A stretch of 64,000 nt of DNA from Cocos nucifera (taxonomy: Eukaryota > Streptophyta > Magnoliopsida > Arecales > Arecaceae): contig QRFJ01002117.1 of NCBI GenBank assembly GCA_006176705.1, positions 62,001-126,000 on the forward strand, in the 5' to 3' direction. The translations under genes were made by a program, and so were the position numbers. The stretch's first letter is position 1. Each line of letters begins with the position of its first letter. The notes beneath the pieces are model-generated. The model was not told the DNA's origin, did no database searches, and saw nothing but the letters and a program-made list of their open reading frames with translations. Of the stretch, positions 19,662 to 31,839 are shown one piece after another.

Positions 19662-22392
19662 TATAATACCCCAGTTCCAAATTAATGTCCTAAATCCAAG
19701 ATTTTTACCATGGATTTTAAAGCATGAAAAACAAAAAAAAAAGGAAAACAAAAGAAAAGCGAGCACGTGCAGAGCACGTGCTGTTGGCCATGAACCAAAA
19801 TAGAGGAAAAAATAAAATTAGAACTCCTAAAGGAGTTCTTTCCTTTCCCATTTGAGACTCCGATTTCGATCAGAAGTTGAAGTTTTCCAGCATTAAAAAC
19901 TCTAGATGCGACCCTCCTTTTTAAAGCCTCCAATCCCTCCCTTTGATCCATACCGGGATTTTGGGAGTTTGTTGCTGATTCTCCATATCTATGGCATGTG
20001 TTTTCCTTCTCCTTGGTGATCAATTATCACCAGAAAATCAAGGTAAGGCCCATAAAACCCATTGATTGATCCTCTCTACCCCCTTTCTTTTTTAATAGAA
20101 CATGGTTTTCGATCGACAATTGCTGGAGTTTCTTGAATAAAATAATCTTTGCAATTTTTCCCATTTTTCATGAATTTATTTGAACTTTTTTGGGCCATTT
20201 TGCCATCGCTGGTCATCGAAATCTGGTTGTGGTCACCGTCGTAGCCTCTCGCTCCGACCATGAGCGTCAGTAGCTAGGAGGAAGACCTCGCTATTTTGGG
20301 AACAAGGGGGAGTAAAGCTCCCCTATTCCATTAACAAGAGAGGAGGAGGGAAGAGGACCCGTAGGTCCACTATTTCATGAGGAAAGAAAAAAAGAAAGAA
20401 AAAAAGGAAGAAAGAAGAAAAGAAAGAGAAAGAAAAAGAAAAAGAAAAGAAAAGAAAGAGAGAGAAATTTTTTTCTTTCCTCTTTTCCATTTTTAAGTTT
20501 GAATCCTGCCTCTCTCTAAAAGATTCATTTTCTCTCCCTCTATTTCCTCTCTCCTATTTCTCTCTCTAATACGATTCTTGGATTTTGAAAAAAATGAGCA
20601 AACAATAAAAGAAAAAAAGAAAAGAAAGAAGAAGATTTTTTTCTCTTCTCTCTTTTTCTCTCTCTTCTTTCCCTCTTCACTTTCTCTCTCTAAAACTTTC
20701 TCTCTCTACATTGCTTATGTTTCTTTGTAATTTCTTTCTCCTAGAATTTTCTAGATGTTTGAAAAGATTGATAATGATTTTGAATGATCTTAGTGAAGGA
20801 ATCTTGATCCATGATCGTTGGATAATGTACCGACACCCACTTTTGTCTGATTGGATACCTTTAGATTTTATAATCCATGATTCTATTGAATTATCTATGT
20901 GGTAATTTCATGAATTTGATTAAATTATTTTGATCTGATCAATCAAATTTACATACCATATCATTTGATTAGTCTTGCTTTATTTTCATAGTTTCTCTCT
21001 CCTTTGAGCTTCTATCTCCATTTGATTTATAAACTCAATGAATGATTTTTGATCATACAATTTTGAATCTAATTTGATCTAGATAAATAAACTTTAAACT
21101 ATCTATCTTCTAGTCTAATCTTAATTGATGAAATTAAGATCACTAGACTAACCTGGACCATTAGATATAACTACTGTCAACCATCTTTTTGGTTTATTGG
21201 TATACTTTTAATTATTGAAATTGATCCTCTATAGGATTGTAGATGTCTAACAATGGGGTACTGTGACATGATTTATGAATAGAAGATTTTGAAAAGAAAT
21301 TGCAAGAATAATATGGATTTGTTAGAATGCATAAGAGGTAAGTAATGTTTCATCTTTTTCTAGATTTATTAGTAAATCATAATATATTTTTTTAACATGA
21401 TTTATGAAATGATGCATGAATTTGATAAATGATATTTTGTTATTGAGAGTATCTTATTTTTAAAATGTTATGATGAAGCATAATTGAAAGTATTGATCTT
21501 ATTATGTATTACACTTGATTGATTTTGATACCACATGCATTCTTAACGATCTGAATTAAGAAACATGAATTATAAAAAAATTATGAATTAAGATGCTTTG
21601 AACTTTCAGCCTGATTATGTGGAGAATTCTGTCAATGGAGGCTAATATGTTGATAAAGATTTAGTCCTGAAGGTCTATATATGTCGCCAGTAGACCAATG
21701 ACAAACTACCAGTAGACCAACGATTTTGAAGGACTCTGTTGTTAAATGATTCGTAGCTCACCGTAAGAAAATATGTGGTGTTATGACCCTATCACAGGAA
21801 TAATGTGGTCATAGCTCATGGCTAACAAGAATGATTAATGAGAATTTGATGATTAAAAGAAAAATTAAATTTTTGAAAGAAACTCAAAAAGATTGAATTT
21901 GACATGATAAATAATTTAAAAATACTGCATAATAGAATTTAATTTTGAACTGATGAAATCTATATATTCATTTTATATAAGTGATGATTTATTTTATTTA
22001 TCTAATAAAATCTAATTAAATTGATTATTGCTTACTGGACTGTGTAGCTTATTATTTTTATTTTATTATTTTTATAGATCTTGAGAAATAAGATGATACA
22101 GAAATATGTATGGACGAGTGATTAGAGATAGGTAGGATGATTAGATGCAGAACATCAATACTCTTGTTTTAGATAGAAATTTTATTGAGATAGATGTAAT
22201 TATTGAACTTTATAGAATATTATAATTATCTTTTAATTAGTTAAATTTTATATTTAATTTATGATTGATTATTCCACTGTTGCTTTGTGATAACATGATG
22301 AGATGCCTTGTGTGCTTGTAGAAAAAGTTTTCTATGCATATGCAGCAGTTGCCATGACCCCTGGCTCATGATTTCAAGTCGGGGTTATGATA
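19662..22392 (+). repeat. F 5' LTR (about 2.7 kb)
   Basis: The start is set by alignment to the 3' LTR, the end by the primer-binding site eight bases on. It contains two CACGTG boxes 11 bases apart (19764 and 19775); purine-rich (20370-20465) and pyrimidine-rich (20500-20710) tracts. The minus-strand open frame at 20023-19682 has a decayed counterpart in the other LTR and is not a gene. Confidence 0.75.
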
Positions 22393-22399
22393 ATTAAAG

Positions 22400-22411
22400 T
22401 GGTATCAGAGC
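22400..22411 (+). promoter_or_regulatory. tRNA-iMet primer-binding site of F
   Basis: A perfect TGGTATCAGAGC just after the LTR end, complementary to the 3' end of initiator tRNA-Met. Confidence 0.85.
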
Positions 22412-23874
22412 ATAAATAAGCAAATTATGATACTTAGAATCAAACATAGAATGAGTGTAAGTGAATAGACACTAGAGACAGTGGGATGTTATTCAATGAT
22501 GATTACAATATAAGTAGTCTTCATGATTTATGACTATGCCTTGTGATTAAGAATGAAAAGATCACTTAAGAATAATTATTCAGGGAATTTGGTATATGAT
22601 TGATAATTAATGGATCATATTATGATTATTTGGTTTGATATAAAGAAGTCGTAAGAGGATTGATCATAAAATTTTGTTATACATTATAATTTTTATTTTG
22701 ATTTTTAGTTGTTAAAAATAAATTAAAAACTCAAATCCGATGTGGGAGTAATACTATGATATTGCTCATAGTTGAGAAAGTTGAAGGCAAGGCAAAGATT
22801 TAGTGATAAAATGTTGTTTCAGATTAAACCAAGAAGGATTTTTATGATATCTGATTAGAATATTCTTCGAAGTTGATCTTTATATATAGATCATGTATAG
22901 GTCTATATGTACAAGAAAAGTATATTTGGGATTATTGTAAATTTAAGTCTTACCTTGGAGGAGCATCAAAATATTTTTCTTATTAATTTTACTTACCAAA
23001 TTTTGATATCTAAACAAATTGATGTGAGCATTAGGATTTGATTCATAGAGAATTAGCAAACCTATGTGATGGTTTGAATGTGATATTGGACTCAATGATT
23101 AATTAAGATGGTTGTGCACCAAGCAAAAGTAGGAATGAGAATTACAAGTTAATCTTTGGCTTTATTGAAATTTAAAATTTTAAATCTTTTCCATTTATAG
23201 GATAGAAGAATAATTTGATCAAAATTATTTCATAAACCTAAGAAATTTTAATTGTTAAATCAGAGTGCACAGCAAAAGCCTGGTGACCTTGATTATTTTG
23301 AGCAAGTCAGGAGTATTGATTTTTTGAGTTAAAGAATTATGATAGATGACATAACTAGATATTCCTTGTACAAGAAATTCATTGATAATGAAAAGAGTAA
23401 TATTTTGAAATTATTTTAGATGTCATTATGTGATTTTCAAAAGAAGGGATCCTATTTACTATGTTAAGAAAATTTTTAGCATCTTGATGAGTGGACACTT
23501 GATTCTTAATTTTGAATTTGGAATATTTAGGGATAGATTCTTTTTATCCTAGAATTGAATCTGATGCTTCTTTATTTGTTAGAAACAATTGAGATGGTTT
23601 ATCAATCCTTGATTTTGATCATAGATTTTCTTATCCTCCAGCATCCATATATTGAGAATACAATAAGATTTGTTCATGATCTTGTGGTATATCGATTAAA
23701 TCATGAGCAACTGATATTTTTGGTAAGAAACTTGATATCCTTATTTTAAAATAAGATATCAATTTACTTTTGAGGTATTAAACCTTATTCTTATAAGAAA
23801 CAAAATTATGATTATGAAACTTTAAAGTCCAAAAAAAAAAATCTTTGGCAGAAAATTTTAGGATGATTTTTTTT
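22412..23874 (+). other. F internal region, no coding capacity seen
   Basis: No open frame longer than 64 codons and no Gag, protease, RT or integrase motif in any frame. AT-rich. Replication would have needed proteins from another element. Confidence 0.65.
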
Positions 23875-23886
23875 AGGAGGGAAGAA
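23875..23886 (+). promoter_or_regulatory. Polypurine tract of F
   Basis: AGGAGGGAAGAA directly before TGTAACACCC, preceded by a T run, as usual before Gypsy 3' LTRs. Confidence 0.8.
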
Positions 23887-24573
23887 TGTAACACCCTAGT
23901 TCCAAATTAACATCCTAAATCAAAGATTTTTACCATAGATTTTAAGCATGAAAAACAAAATAAAAAATGGAAACAAAAGAAAAGCCAGCACGTGCTGGAG
24001 GCCACAAACCAAAATAGAGGAAAAAAATAAAATTAGAACTCCCGAAGGAGTTCTTTCCTTCCCCATTTGAGACTCTAATTTGAATCGGAAGCCAAATTTT
24101 TCCAGCTTTAAAAACTCTAGATTCGACCTTTTTTTTAAAGCCTCCAATCCCTCCCTTCAATCTATACTGAGATTTTGGAAGTTTGTTGCTGATTCTCCAC
24201 ATTTATGGCATGCGTTTTCCTCCTCCTTGGTGATCAATTATCACCAGAAAATCAAGGTAAAGCCCATAAAACCCATTGATTGATCCTCTCTATCCTCTTT
24301 CTTTTCCAATAGAACATGGTTTGCGACTGACAATTGCCAGAGTTTCTTGAATAAAACAATCTCTACAATTTTTCCTATTTTTCATGAATTTGTTTGAACT
24401 TTTCTAGGCCATTTTGCCATCACTGGTCATCGGAACCTGGTCATGGTTGCCGTCGTAGCCTCTCCCTCCGGCCATGAGCATCGCTAGCTAGGACGAAGAC
24501 CTCCCTATTTTGGAAACAAGGGGGAGTAAAGCCTCCCCTGTTCTATTAACAAGAAAGGAGGAGGGAAGAGGTC
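23887..24573 (+). repeat. F 3' LTR, truncated
   Basis: Matches the first part of the 5' LTR. It has one CACGTG (23989-23994) where the 5' LTR has two. Homology ends at about 24573 with the Copia C1 LTR end. Confidence 0.8.
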
Positions 24574-26044
24574 CCATGAAGGAAACAGATTTAGGATTTC
24601 ATGATCAAATTTTAAAACATTTTCAAAACATGTAGCAAAAAAGATGAACTAATCATATTAATTTATAATAAAATATAAAATAATCCTAGATCTAGGATCC
24701 TATCACATGATTTAAGCATGCTATTAAATCTGAAAGTAAAAACAAGAAAGGATGATGTTGATCAAATCAATATCAAAATAGTACTAAATCAAATCTAGAT
24801 AACAGAAAGGACATCGTATCACCTTTACCTTTTCAAGTTGGATTTCTTAACTTGCTGATTTGAGGCTGAGGTCATCACTCCAAGCCACACATGTGTTCGG
24901 CTTCTACAGAATGTCCATACAAGGCCTTGAAGCAAGATCCGAATTCTGATAATAGAAAATCAGCACAGTATGCTAGTACTATGCTTATCCTTCTTTAATG
25001 GCTGATCTGAATCCTCCTTCTTCAAATCTTGGACCCTCCAATAATCAAAAGATAAGGAAGAGGATTTGGGAAGAAAAATACTTCTCTAAAACTCAGAAAA
25101 CAAGAGGAAGAGGAAGATCAATAAAATCCTAGAAGAAGAACCCTTTCTTCTTCTTTGTTTCTCTTACCAAAATACCTTGATTGGTGTCTACACAAAATCC
25201 CATGCCCAAAGCTTTTTGCACCCAGCTCTTCTCATGATCCAGTGGCTCTCTCTCAGGTCAATAACCTTTGAGAAAATCAAGCCCAAAGTCCTCTTATATA
25301 GAGAGATAGGATAGACTTCTGTCTAGATCAAATACCTAGCAAGGATTGTCCAAAAGAGGCAAGACTTGGGATGCACAACTCTTGGGCACCCTCTCCTTTT
25401 TCTTTGGCATGGAAACCAGAGTGAAAGTACAAAAATATTTTCTATTTTCCATGGAAATATCAGAGAAAAATTAGGAGTTTAGGCAGCATACATGGATAAG
25501 AATTTTAGTTGCAACAAACTCTATCAAATAAAGTTTGAAATCAAAACAACTAACTTATTTTGACTTGGTCCTCAACCAAATACCATGTAAGAAATATATG
25601 GGATGTGGGGGTGTGCATCCTCTCTATGGAAAAGAGAGGTTCCATGAAAAAAACCAAAAAATTGGCAGAAGGCTAAGGAAGTTAGTTGGTGCAAAGAAGG
25701 GAAGTCCTAGTCATACTAGGACTTCCAATTTTGACTTGGTCAAACATGGTATTTGAACCCAACTAAATCAAATTTATTGCAATCCAATTAGAGAAGATCT
25801 TATTCCAACTAAGTGCCTAATTAAATTAGATTAAATTAAATTTAAATCTAATTTAATTTCTAATCAAATTAAAAATTAGGTGCATACATGTTCTAATTGA
25901 ACAGAGACTTGTTCTTCCTTACAATTGGCTCATCCAATAAAGCAGTTGAACTTGATCCAATCAAGTCCAACATAAACCTAATTAAATTTTATTTAATTAA
26001 ACTTAATCTCAGCCCTCTGACTTAATCAAATTAAGCCAATTAGC
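24574..26044 (-). repeat. C1 3' LTR, distal part
   Basis: Joined to 35997-37261 by the target duplication TTAGC (26040-26044 and 35992-35996) around C2. A minus-strand TATA box CTATATAAGAGG lies at 25307-25296. The segment 25820-25880 is an AT-rich near-palindrome. The open frame at 25535-25756 shows no homology that I recognise and is probably chance. Confidence 0.75.
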
Positions 26045-28490
26045 TGAAAGAAATATGCCCTCAAGCTGATCTATTTTTGGGCTGTTCTTTATCTTCCAAA
26101 CTCATGTAATGATATTTTTAAATAAATAAAGACATTATTTCATCATATGCAGTGTCTTATTATTTATTTAGGATTATGATGAATCTCATAAATTAAGGAT
26201 ATGGTTTTAGGATTATGATGAGATCATACCAGTGAGATCTAAAATCTTAAAATACTAATTTAAACATTCCTGATCGATGGAACATTGAGTTGAGGATCAA
26301 TATTTCTGATAAGACTAGCACATCTTTTGTATGCTCAATTAAGAGGGTGATTGATCTCACAATCACTTATGTATGATACTAATACAAAGATGTGGATGCT
26401 CATTAGAGAATGAGTTCACTGAATTGAAATAAGTTGAGAATATCTAATGGAGTCTTATCTACATGTCAATAGATGGTTCTCATAGTGGAATTGTACATAT
26501 AATCCTTTGACCTGAAACTACCATGGAATCTTATATATATGAATCCATATTTTGGTTCATACTCATTCATGACTCAGTCATGTATAGGATGAACTAGATA
26601 TGGTAGATTATATATGAAGATTGTGAGTAGGTTAATATGGAATCGATCACTCCTGGTAAGAGGAAATAGCATCCTACCTACTTCAAATAAATGATGATTT
26701 AGGAAGACTTTGATCAAAGCATGATGAAAATTAGAAATAGTTTCTAATATTTCATTAAATGAATCATCATCATAAGATTGAAAGAGAAATGAATATGATA
26801 TTGAGATTGACATATTTCCATATCCAAAGTCATATTCAGGATGCAGGAAGATCGAAGGATCTAGTTGCATGGTAATTTTCATTGAAGGATATTTTTGGTA
26901 TTTTTATCAAAATTTTATATCTTTCAGGTAGACATGATACATTGCTAGACGTCAATCTTATCTTATAGGTTCGATCGAATTAAAAAGTTTAATTTGATCA
27001 TTAATTAGAAAGTATTCTAATTGGTCAAAATTGGATTAGCTAGTTTTGATCTAAACCGGTTTGGTTGAATTATAACCAAATTAGGTCAAATCGCACCCAG
27101 ATCCACTGCTGACTAGATATGGAACCTAATGGATCACACATAAAGGGAATTGATTAATGGTCTAATTAGATTAGACCATGTTTGCAAGTTGAACATGCTA
27201 GCACATGTTGCAAACCCTAGCACCTAGATTCGAATTGGATTCGAATCGGATTTCGATTTGGGCTAATTTTGATTCAAATTGAGTCAAATCAAATTTGGTC
27301 TTGAATTGGGTGAAGCCTAGATTTATTAACCTAGTTTTGGGCATCATGTACCTAAGTCCCACATGCTAGACTCTCTCTCTTGTGCATGGGAAAATATTTT
27401 ATGCGTTAGGGACTTCTTAACGCATAGTTGGTTGGCGCCAACCTCCTTTGACTTTTCCACCATTTATTTTATGTAAGTTTTGTTACAAAATATTTAGATC
27501 TAAGAAGGGGCGCAGAAGAGTCCTTCTGCAAGTGAAATCCCTTCATAGATAATCTGAAGTTTGGATAAAATAAGGAGGACTCCTTGCCACCCACTCTACC
27601 TTGGCGCCCCTTGGACCAAGTCAAAACCCATGGGGTTTTGACTTTTCCACTCTTATCTCCACGCCTCCCCTTATATGTGGCATCCTTATTAAGGGCCATT
27701 AGATGGCCATCTAATTTGATTCAAGCCCTTGAATTATGGTGCCATATACTTATGTATCATGACTCTTCGTAGAAAAAACTACGTAGAATTAGTCCAAAGA
27801 GTCCTTCTATTTTAAGGCAGCTCTTGGACTAAGTCTACGTAATTTTAAATGACACAAAATTTAGATGGGTGTGAGATATGATGATGGGGTGTGAGATGTT
27901 GATGTGGGAAGGGCGTGAGAAATTAAGATGGCACCCCTACGTACATTATAAATAGGGGTGCACACCAAGAGTCCGGAGAGAGTGAAAAATTATTATTTTC
28001 TATTATCCAATTTTTTTTTCCTTCTCTTGTCCAAACCTTGTCCTTATAAGGATAAGAAGTCATTTTAAGATAAAGAGATTAGATAGAAAAAATTAGAAAG
28101 ACAAGAAAAAAGAAAGAGAGGTAAGGAGAGGCAAGGAAGGTGACATAAAGGCTAAGGAAGGTCTTGCCCATTTAATTAAAGTTCTTATTATTAGAATTTT
28201 AATTATACAAATTAGAGGTTCTGGTGTCTTGATCAAGTCTTTGTGTGAATCAATGTTGGAGGGTGAACACGTGCGCATCTGATGGAACCCCTGACGGACT
28301 GCTGTCGGCAATTACGGACAATTTAGGGTTAAGTGATAAAAGGTATGTTCTAATACTTTTTTTTATATTACAAATACATGTTATATGATTTAATTACTAA
28401 TAAGGTGGTCCTAGGGTTTGGGTTTGATTTGTATGATTTCATATTTTTGCTTTGAAATTCATACTTCCGCCCTGTACACCATTCCTATCA
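26045..28490 (+). repeat. C2 5' LTR
   Basis: Begins TGAAAGAAATATGCCC and ends CACCATTCCTATCA. TATA box TATAAATA at 27947-27954 inside ACATTATAAATAGGGG. Minus-strand open frames at 26882-26574 and 27699-27469 have counterparts in the 3' LTR but show many amino-acid changes, so they are not genes. Confidence 0.9.
27947..27954 (+). promoter_or_regulatory. TATA box of C2 5' LTR
   Basis: TATAAATA followed by GGGGTGCACACC; conserved in the 3' LTR at 35433-35440. It would start the genomic RNA about 30 bases downstream. Confidence 0.7.
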
Positions 28491-28491
28491 G

Positions 28492-28503
28492 TGGTATCAA
28501 AGC
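28492..28503 (+). promoter_or_regulatory. tRNA-iMet primer-binding site of C2
   Basis: TGGTATCAAAGC, one base from the LTR end; one transition from the usual TGGTATCAGAGC. Confidence 0.85.
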
Positions 28504-29612
28504 AAGCCTTATTAGGTTAAATCATATAATGCTTTGCTTATAATATAATGGCACAAAAGAAAAGTATGATATATTTTTTTTTGTTTATTTACATGTTATT
28601 TATATGATGAGATCATATTCTTTTATTTATCATAATGAGATTATGATGTATATATTATTCTGTAAAGGTTGTCCTGACATAGTGGAAAAGTATTCACTAT
28701 GTAATGATGGTTATCCTAGAATAATTATACATGTTAATATATAAATATATATATAAATTTTATCATAATTGATGCTTTTATGCACTTACTTTGATTTAAA
28801 TCAGAATGTGTATCGAGACCATTTAAATGCCTCTTTAAAAATTATATTTAGTTGTAGTGCAATTAACCTATAACTGAATCAGTCAGGATGTCTAATTGAT
28901 CAATCGATGTCTAGGAAAAATGGTTCATGATTGGTAAAGAGAACATAGTTTTTTAATTAGTTCCATTGTCTGACCTGACCAATTTATTAGTGTCTAAGAA
29001 AAGCAACGGGGGGACTTCCACTTCTCTCCCACTTACCTGGCCGATTCGATTAATTTAATTCTAGATTGAAATGCTTAGTATTATATTCACTACATTAAGG
29101 CCTTCCTTCATACTAGGTTCTTATTATATCCAAAACTATATTAGTTTTATTGTGTAACCACAAGATCTATTATGATGAATGATGTAATATTAATCTAGTG
29201 CATTAAGATGCTTATAGCATTTTGAATATATTGCTTTATTGTGTAACCACAAAAATAGTTATATTTCATTTTGACTATATAAGAAATGAAGGATTCTACT
29301 TAAACTAAAACATTAAAGTTTGTTGTGTTAACACAAGGCTATTAATGTTTTAGAGGCAAAAGTTTTTTGAAAGTTGCATAAAATGCAATTGGAAAGAGTT
29401 TTCTACCTTTGAACTTATAATATGTTTGTTGTGCAACCACAAGATCTTTTATAAAGAATTAGGGTCTTATTCTCACTAAGAAAATCAATTAGAGGGTTTT
29501 GATTTTTTTTTGATTAAATAATGGGAGACATAATTAAATTAAAATCCTAATTTAGTTATGTTTGTCATCATGAGTTGTTTGCTTATGTATTATTCTTTAT
29601 TATATAGATTAA
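28504..29612 (+). other. C2 untranslated leader with four TTGTG/CACAA hairpins
   Basis: About 1.1 kb without coding capacity. Four inverted motifs TTGTG-N4-CACAA lie near 29150, 29238, 29321 and 29428; the third is the perfect palindrome TTGTGTTAACACAA. The segment 28880-29045 resembles 41150-41330 in the Athila-like element B. Leaders of Copia elements carry packaging and dimerisation signals, so a structural RNA role is possible. Confidence 0.7.
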
Positions 29613-30430
29613 ATGGCTTCTTCACTTTCATTGGGGGTTCAATTTTGGATTCAAATAAATTGACTAGTTAAAATTATGTTGACTGATTGAGAAACCTAAA
29701 AATAGTACTCAGTCAAAAAAAACTCTCCTATATTCTTGATGCCCCTGATCCTAAGCCATTAGGAAATGATGCCATAGATGAAGATAAGTCCACATACAAG
29801 ATGTGGCAAAATGATTTTCTTACTATCAAATGCATCATACTTATCTCTATGAATAATGAATTATGGAGGCAGCATGATGGTATGGACACTCAATTCATAT
29901 TGCTCAATCTAAAAGAGCTTTATAGAGAGCATAGTAGGACTGCTAGATATGAGATATCTAAGAAATTATTTCGTGCAAGAATGATAGAAGGAACATCCAT
30001 ACAAAATCATATTTTGATAATAATTGACCTAATCACTTGATTAAGTCAATTAGGTTTTGTTATGGATGGAGAGTTAAGTCAGAATTTGATCCTGCAATCA
30101 CTCCCAGAATCATTTTCTCAGTTTATCATAAACTATCATATGAACAAACTAAATTCTTCCTTACCTGAGCTATTAAATATGCTCAAGACAATAGAAAACC
30201 ATATCAAGAAGGATAAGGCTCCTCTTCTTCTTGTGGATGGGATCTTTAAGAAGAAGGCAGGCAAAAAGGGTTCAAAGAGAAGGTTGAATTCTAAAGATGG
30301 TATAAATAAGAAGAAAAAGGGGAAGAAGGTCTCTGGACAGACAGCCTATTTTCATTACGATAAAATAGGTCATTGGAAGAGGAATTGCAAGGCTCACCTT
30401 ACAACCGTGAAGTCTGGTGCAAATAATGCA
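29613..30430 (+). pseudogene. C2 gag remnant
   Basis: The likely start is ATG 29613 (MASSLSLG). A shift and stops follow, then the open frame 29687-30040 with RNLKIVLSQKKLSYILDAPDP, the N-terminal Copia Gag signature, and a UBN2-type helical capsid part. After a stop at 30040 the frame resumes at 30062-30430 with a Lys-rich region and the nucleocapsid knuckle. The knuckle reads YFHYDKIGHWKRNC: both N-terminal Cys of CX2CX4HX4C are Tyr, each explained by one G-to-A change. RNA binding should therefore be lost. The protein would have formed the particle. Confidence 0.85.
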
Positions 30431-30733
30431 CCAAAAGATATGTATGAGATACATACTATATTATCATTAAATTCTTTCATTTCAAATTTTTGGGTATTAG
30501 ATACCGACTGTGATTTTCATATCCGCAAATCTTTGCAGGGGCTGCAGAAAATTAAGATTTTAAAGAAAGATGACTTCAAGCTCTATGGCGCTAAAGGAGA
30601 GTCTATCCAAGTAGAAGCTGTAGGGACAAATATATTGAAGTTACCTTATGGAAAGATCTTAGAGCTTACAAATTATTATTATATGCCTAAGATTATTAGA
30701 AATATTATATTTATACCCTTGTTATTAAAATAA
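30431..30733 (+). pseudogene. C2 protease remnant
   Basis: In the same frame as the zinc knuckle. The active-site segment reads WVLDTDCDFHI near 30490-30520, where the family has Asp-Thr-Gly; Gly to Asp here is one G-to-A change and should inactivate the aspartic protease. The frame closes at 30733 after MPKIIRNIIFIP, the usual end of the protease domain. Confidence 0.8.
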
Positions 30734-31830
30734 GATTATAGTCTTAATGTAACGAGCGAAGGTTGCTCGATCAAATATTCTAATGAAAATATTTATTTTG
30801 ACATATTTAGTAATGGTTTGTTGACTCTATGTTTGGATGACAATATATTTCATATTGATGAAAATAGAAAATGTAAGAGAGATGACATAAATAATACTTT
30901 ACTTTGGCACTATTGATTGGGTCATATTAGTGAGGCTAGGATTAACAAGTTATACAAAGAAAAGTTTTTTGATCTTTTTGATTATGAATCATTAGGAACT
31001 TGTGAATCATGTCTCATGGGTAAAATGACTAAGACTCCATTTAGTGGACATGGAGAAAGGACAAAAGAATTATTAAAACTTGTACATATGGATGTATGTG
31101 GTCCTATGATAACTCAAGCTAGAGAAAGATACTCTTATTTCATAACATTCACTGATGATTTATCTTGGTTTGGATATGTGTATCTTATGAAATACAAATC
31201 AGAAGCCTTTGATAAATTTAATAAGTATCAAAGTATGATCGAAAAACAAATTGGACAATGTATAAAAATCCTTCAATCTGATCGAGGAGGAGAATACTTA
31301 TCTAATGATTTTCTAGACTATCTTAAAGTAAAAGAGATTCTCTCTGAATGGACACCTTCTTATATACCGCAATTAAATAGTGTAGCCAAAAGAAAAAATC
31401 ATACCTTATTAGATATGGTACGGTCTATGATGTGCTTCACTGAATTACCTATTTTCTTCTAGGGTCTTGCTCTGAAGACCATAATTTATATCTTGAATAG
31501 AGTACCTTCTAAATCTATATCTAGCACTCTATATGATATATGGAGAAGTAAGAAATCCAATCTTAAGTATTTTAAGATATGGGGTTGTCCAGCATATGTC
31601 AAAAAAAATTTTGGACATAAGCTTGATGCTAGATCAGACAGATGTCTATTTATCTGATATCCTAAAAATAATATAGGATATTTATTCTACCATCCTACTG
31701 AATAAAAGATATTTATAAGTAGGCATACCACTTTCATGGAAAAAAAAATTATCCTAGAAAAGGGCAGTGGCAAAAATATTGAACTTAGTGAAGTTCAAGA
31801 AAAATAAATAGAAATTTCTCAACCAAATAA
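30734..31830 (+). pseudogene. C2 integrase remnant
   Basis: The pre-integrase finger reads WHY-stop-LGHISEARINKL (the stop is TGA for an expected Arg CGA) and then CESCLMGKMT. The core is open from 30917 to 31462: first Asp in HMDVCGP, second in QSDRGGEYLS, while the catalytic Glu is Lys in SVAKRKNHT. A TAG replaces the Trp expected at 31460. The continuation reaches IWGCPAYVK (about 31580) with another TGA at 31656. Loss of the Glu and three stops exclude activity. All these changes fit C-to-T or G-to-A transitions. Confidence 0.85.
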
Positions 31831-31839
31831 TCACATAAA

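Larger units (their letters stand above)
19662..24573 (+). mobile_element. Chromovirus-like LARD (element F), 3'-truncated
   Basis: 5' LTR 19662-22392, primer-binding site 22400, internal region 22412-23874, polypurine tract 23875 and the first 687 bases of the 3' LTR (23887-24573). 19662-20345 and 23887-24570 align throughout, including the CACGTG region and the CACCAGAAAATCAAGGTAA block. The 3' LTR begins TGTAACACCC, typical of plant chromovirus-type Gypsy LTRs. The 5' LTR start has decayed to TATAATACCC. The internal region is only about 1.5 kb and codes for nothing recognisable, so it fits a large retrotransposon derivative. The 3' LTR is cut at 24573 by Copia element C1. Confidence 0.8.

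Noticed and set aside
19682..20023. 113-codon minus-strand frame in the F 5' LTR
   Set aside because: The corresponding 3' LTR region (23920-24202) is frameshifted and differs widely; no homology.
27469..27772. Overlapping frames on both strands, repeated at 34956-35301
   Set aside because: Both are LTR sequence of C2; changes between copies are not biased to synonymous sites.
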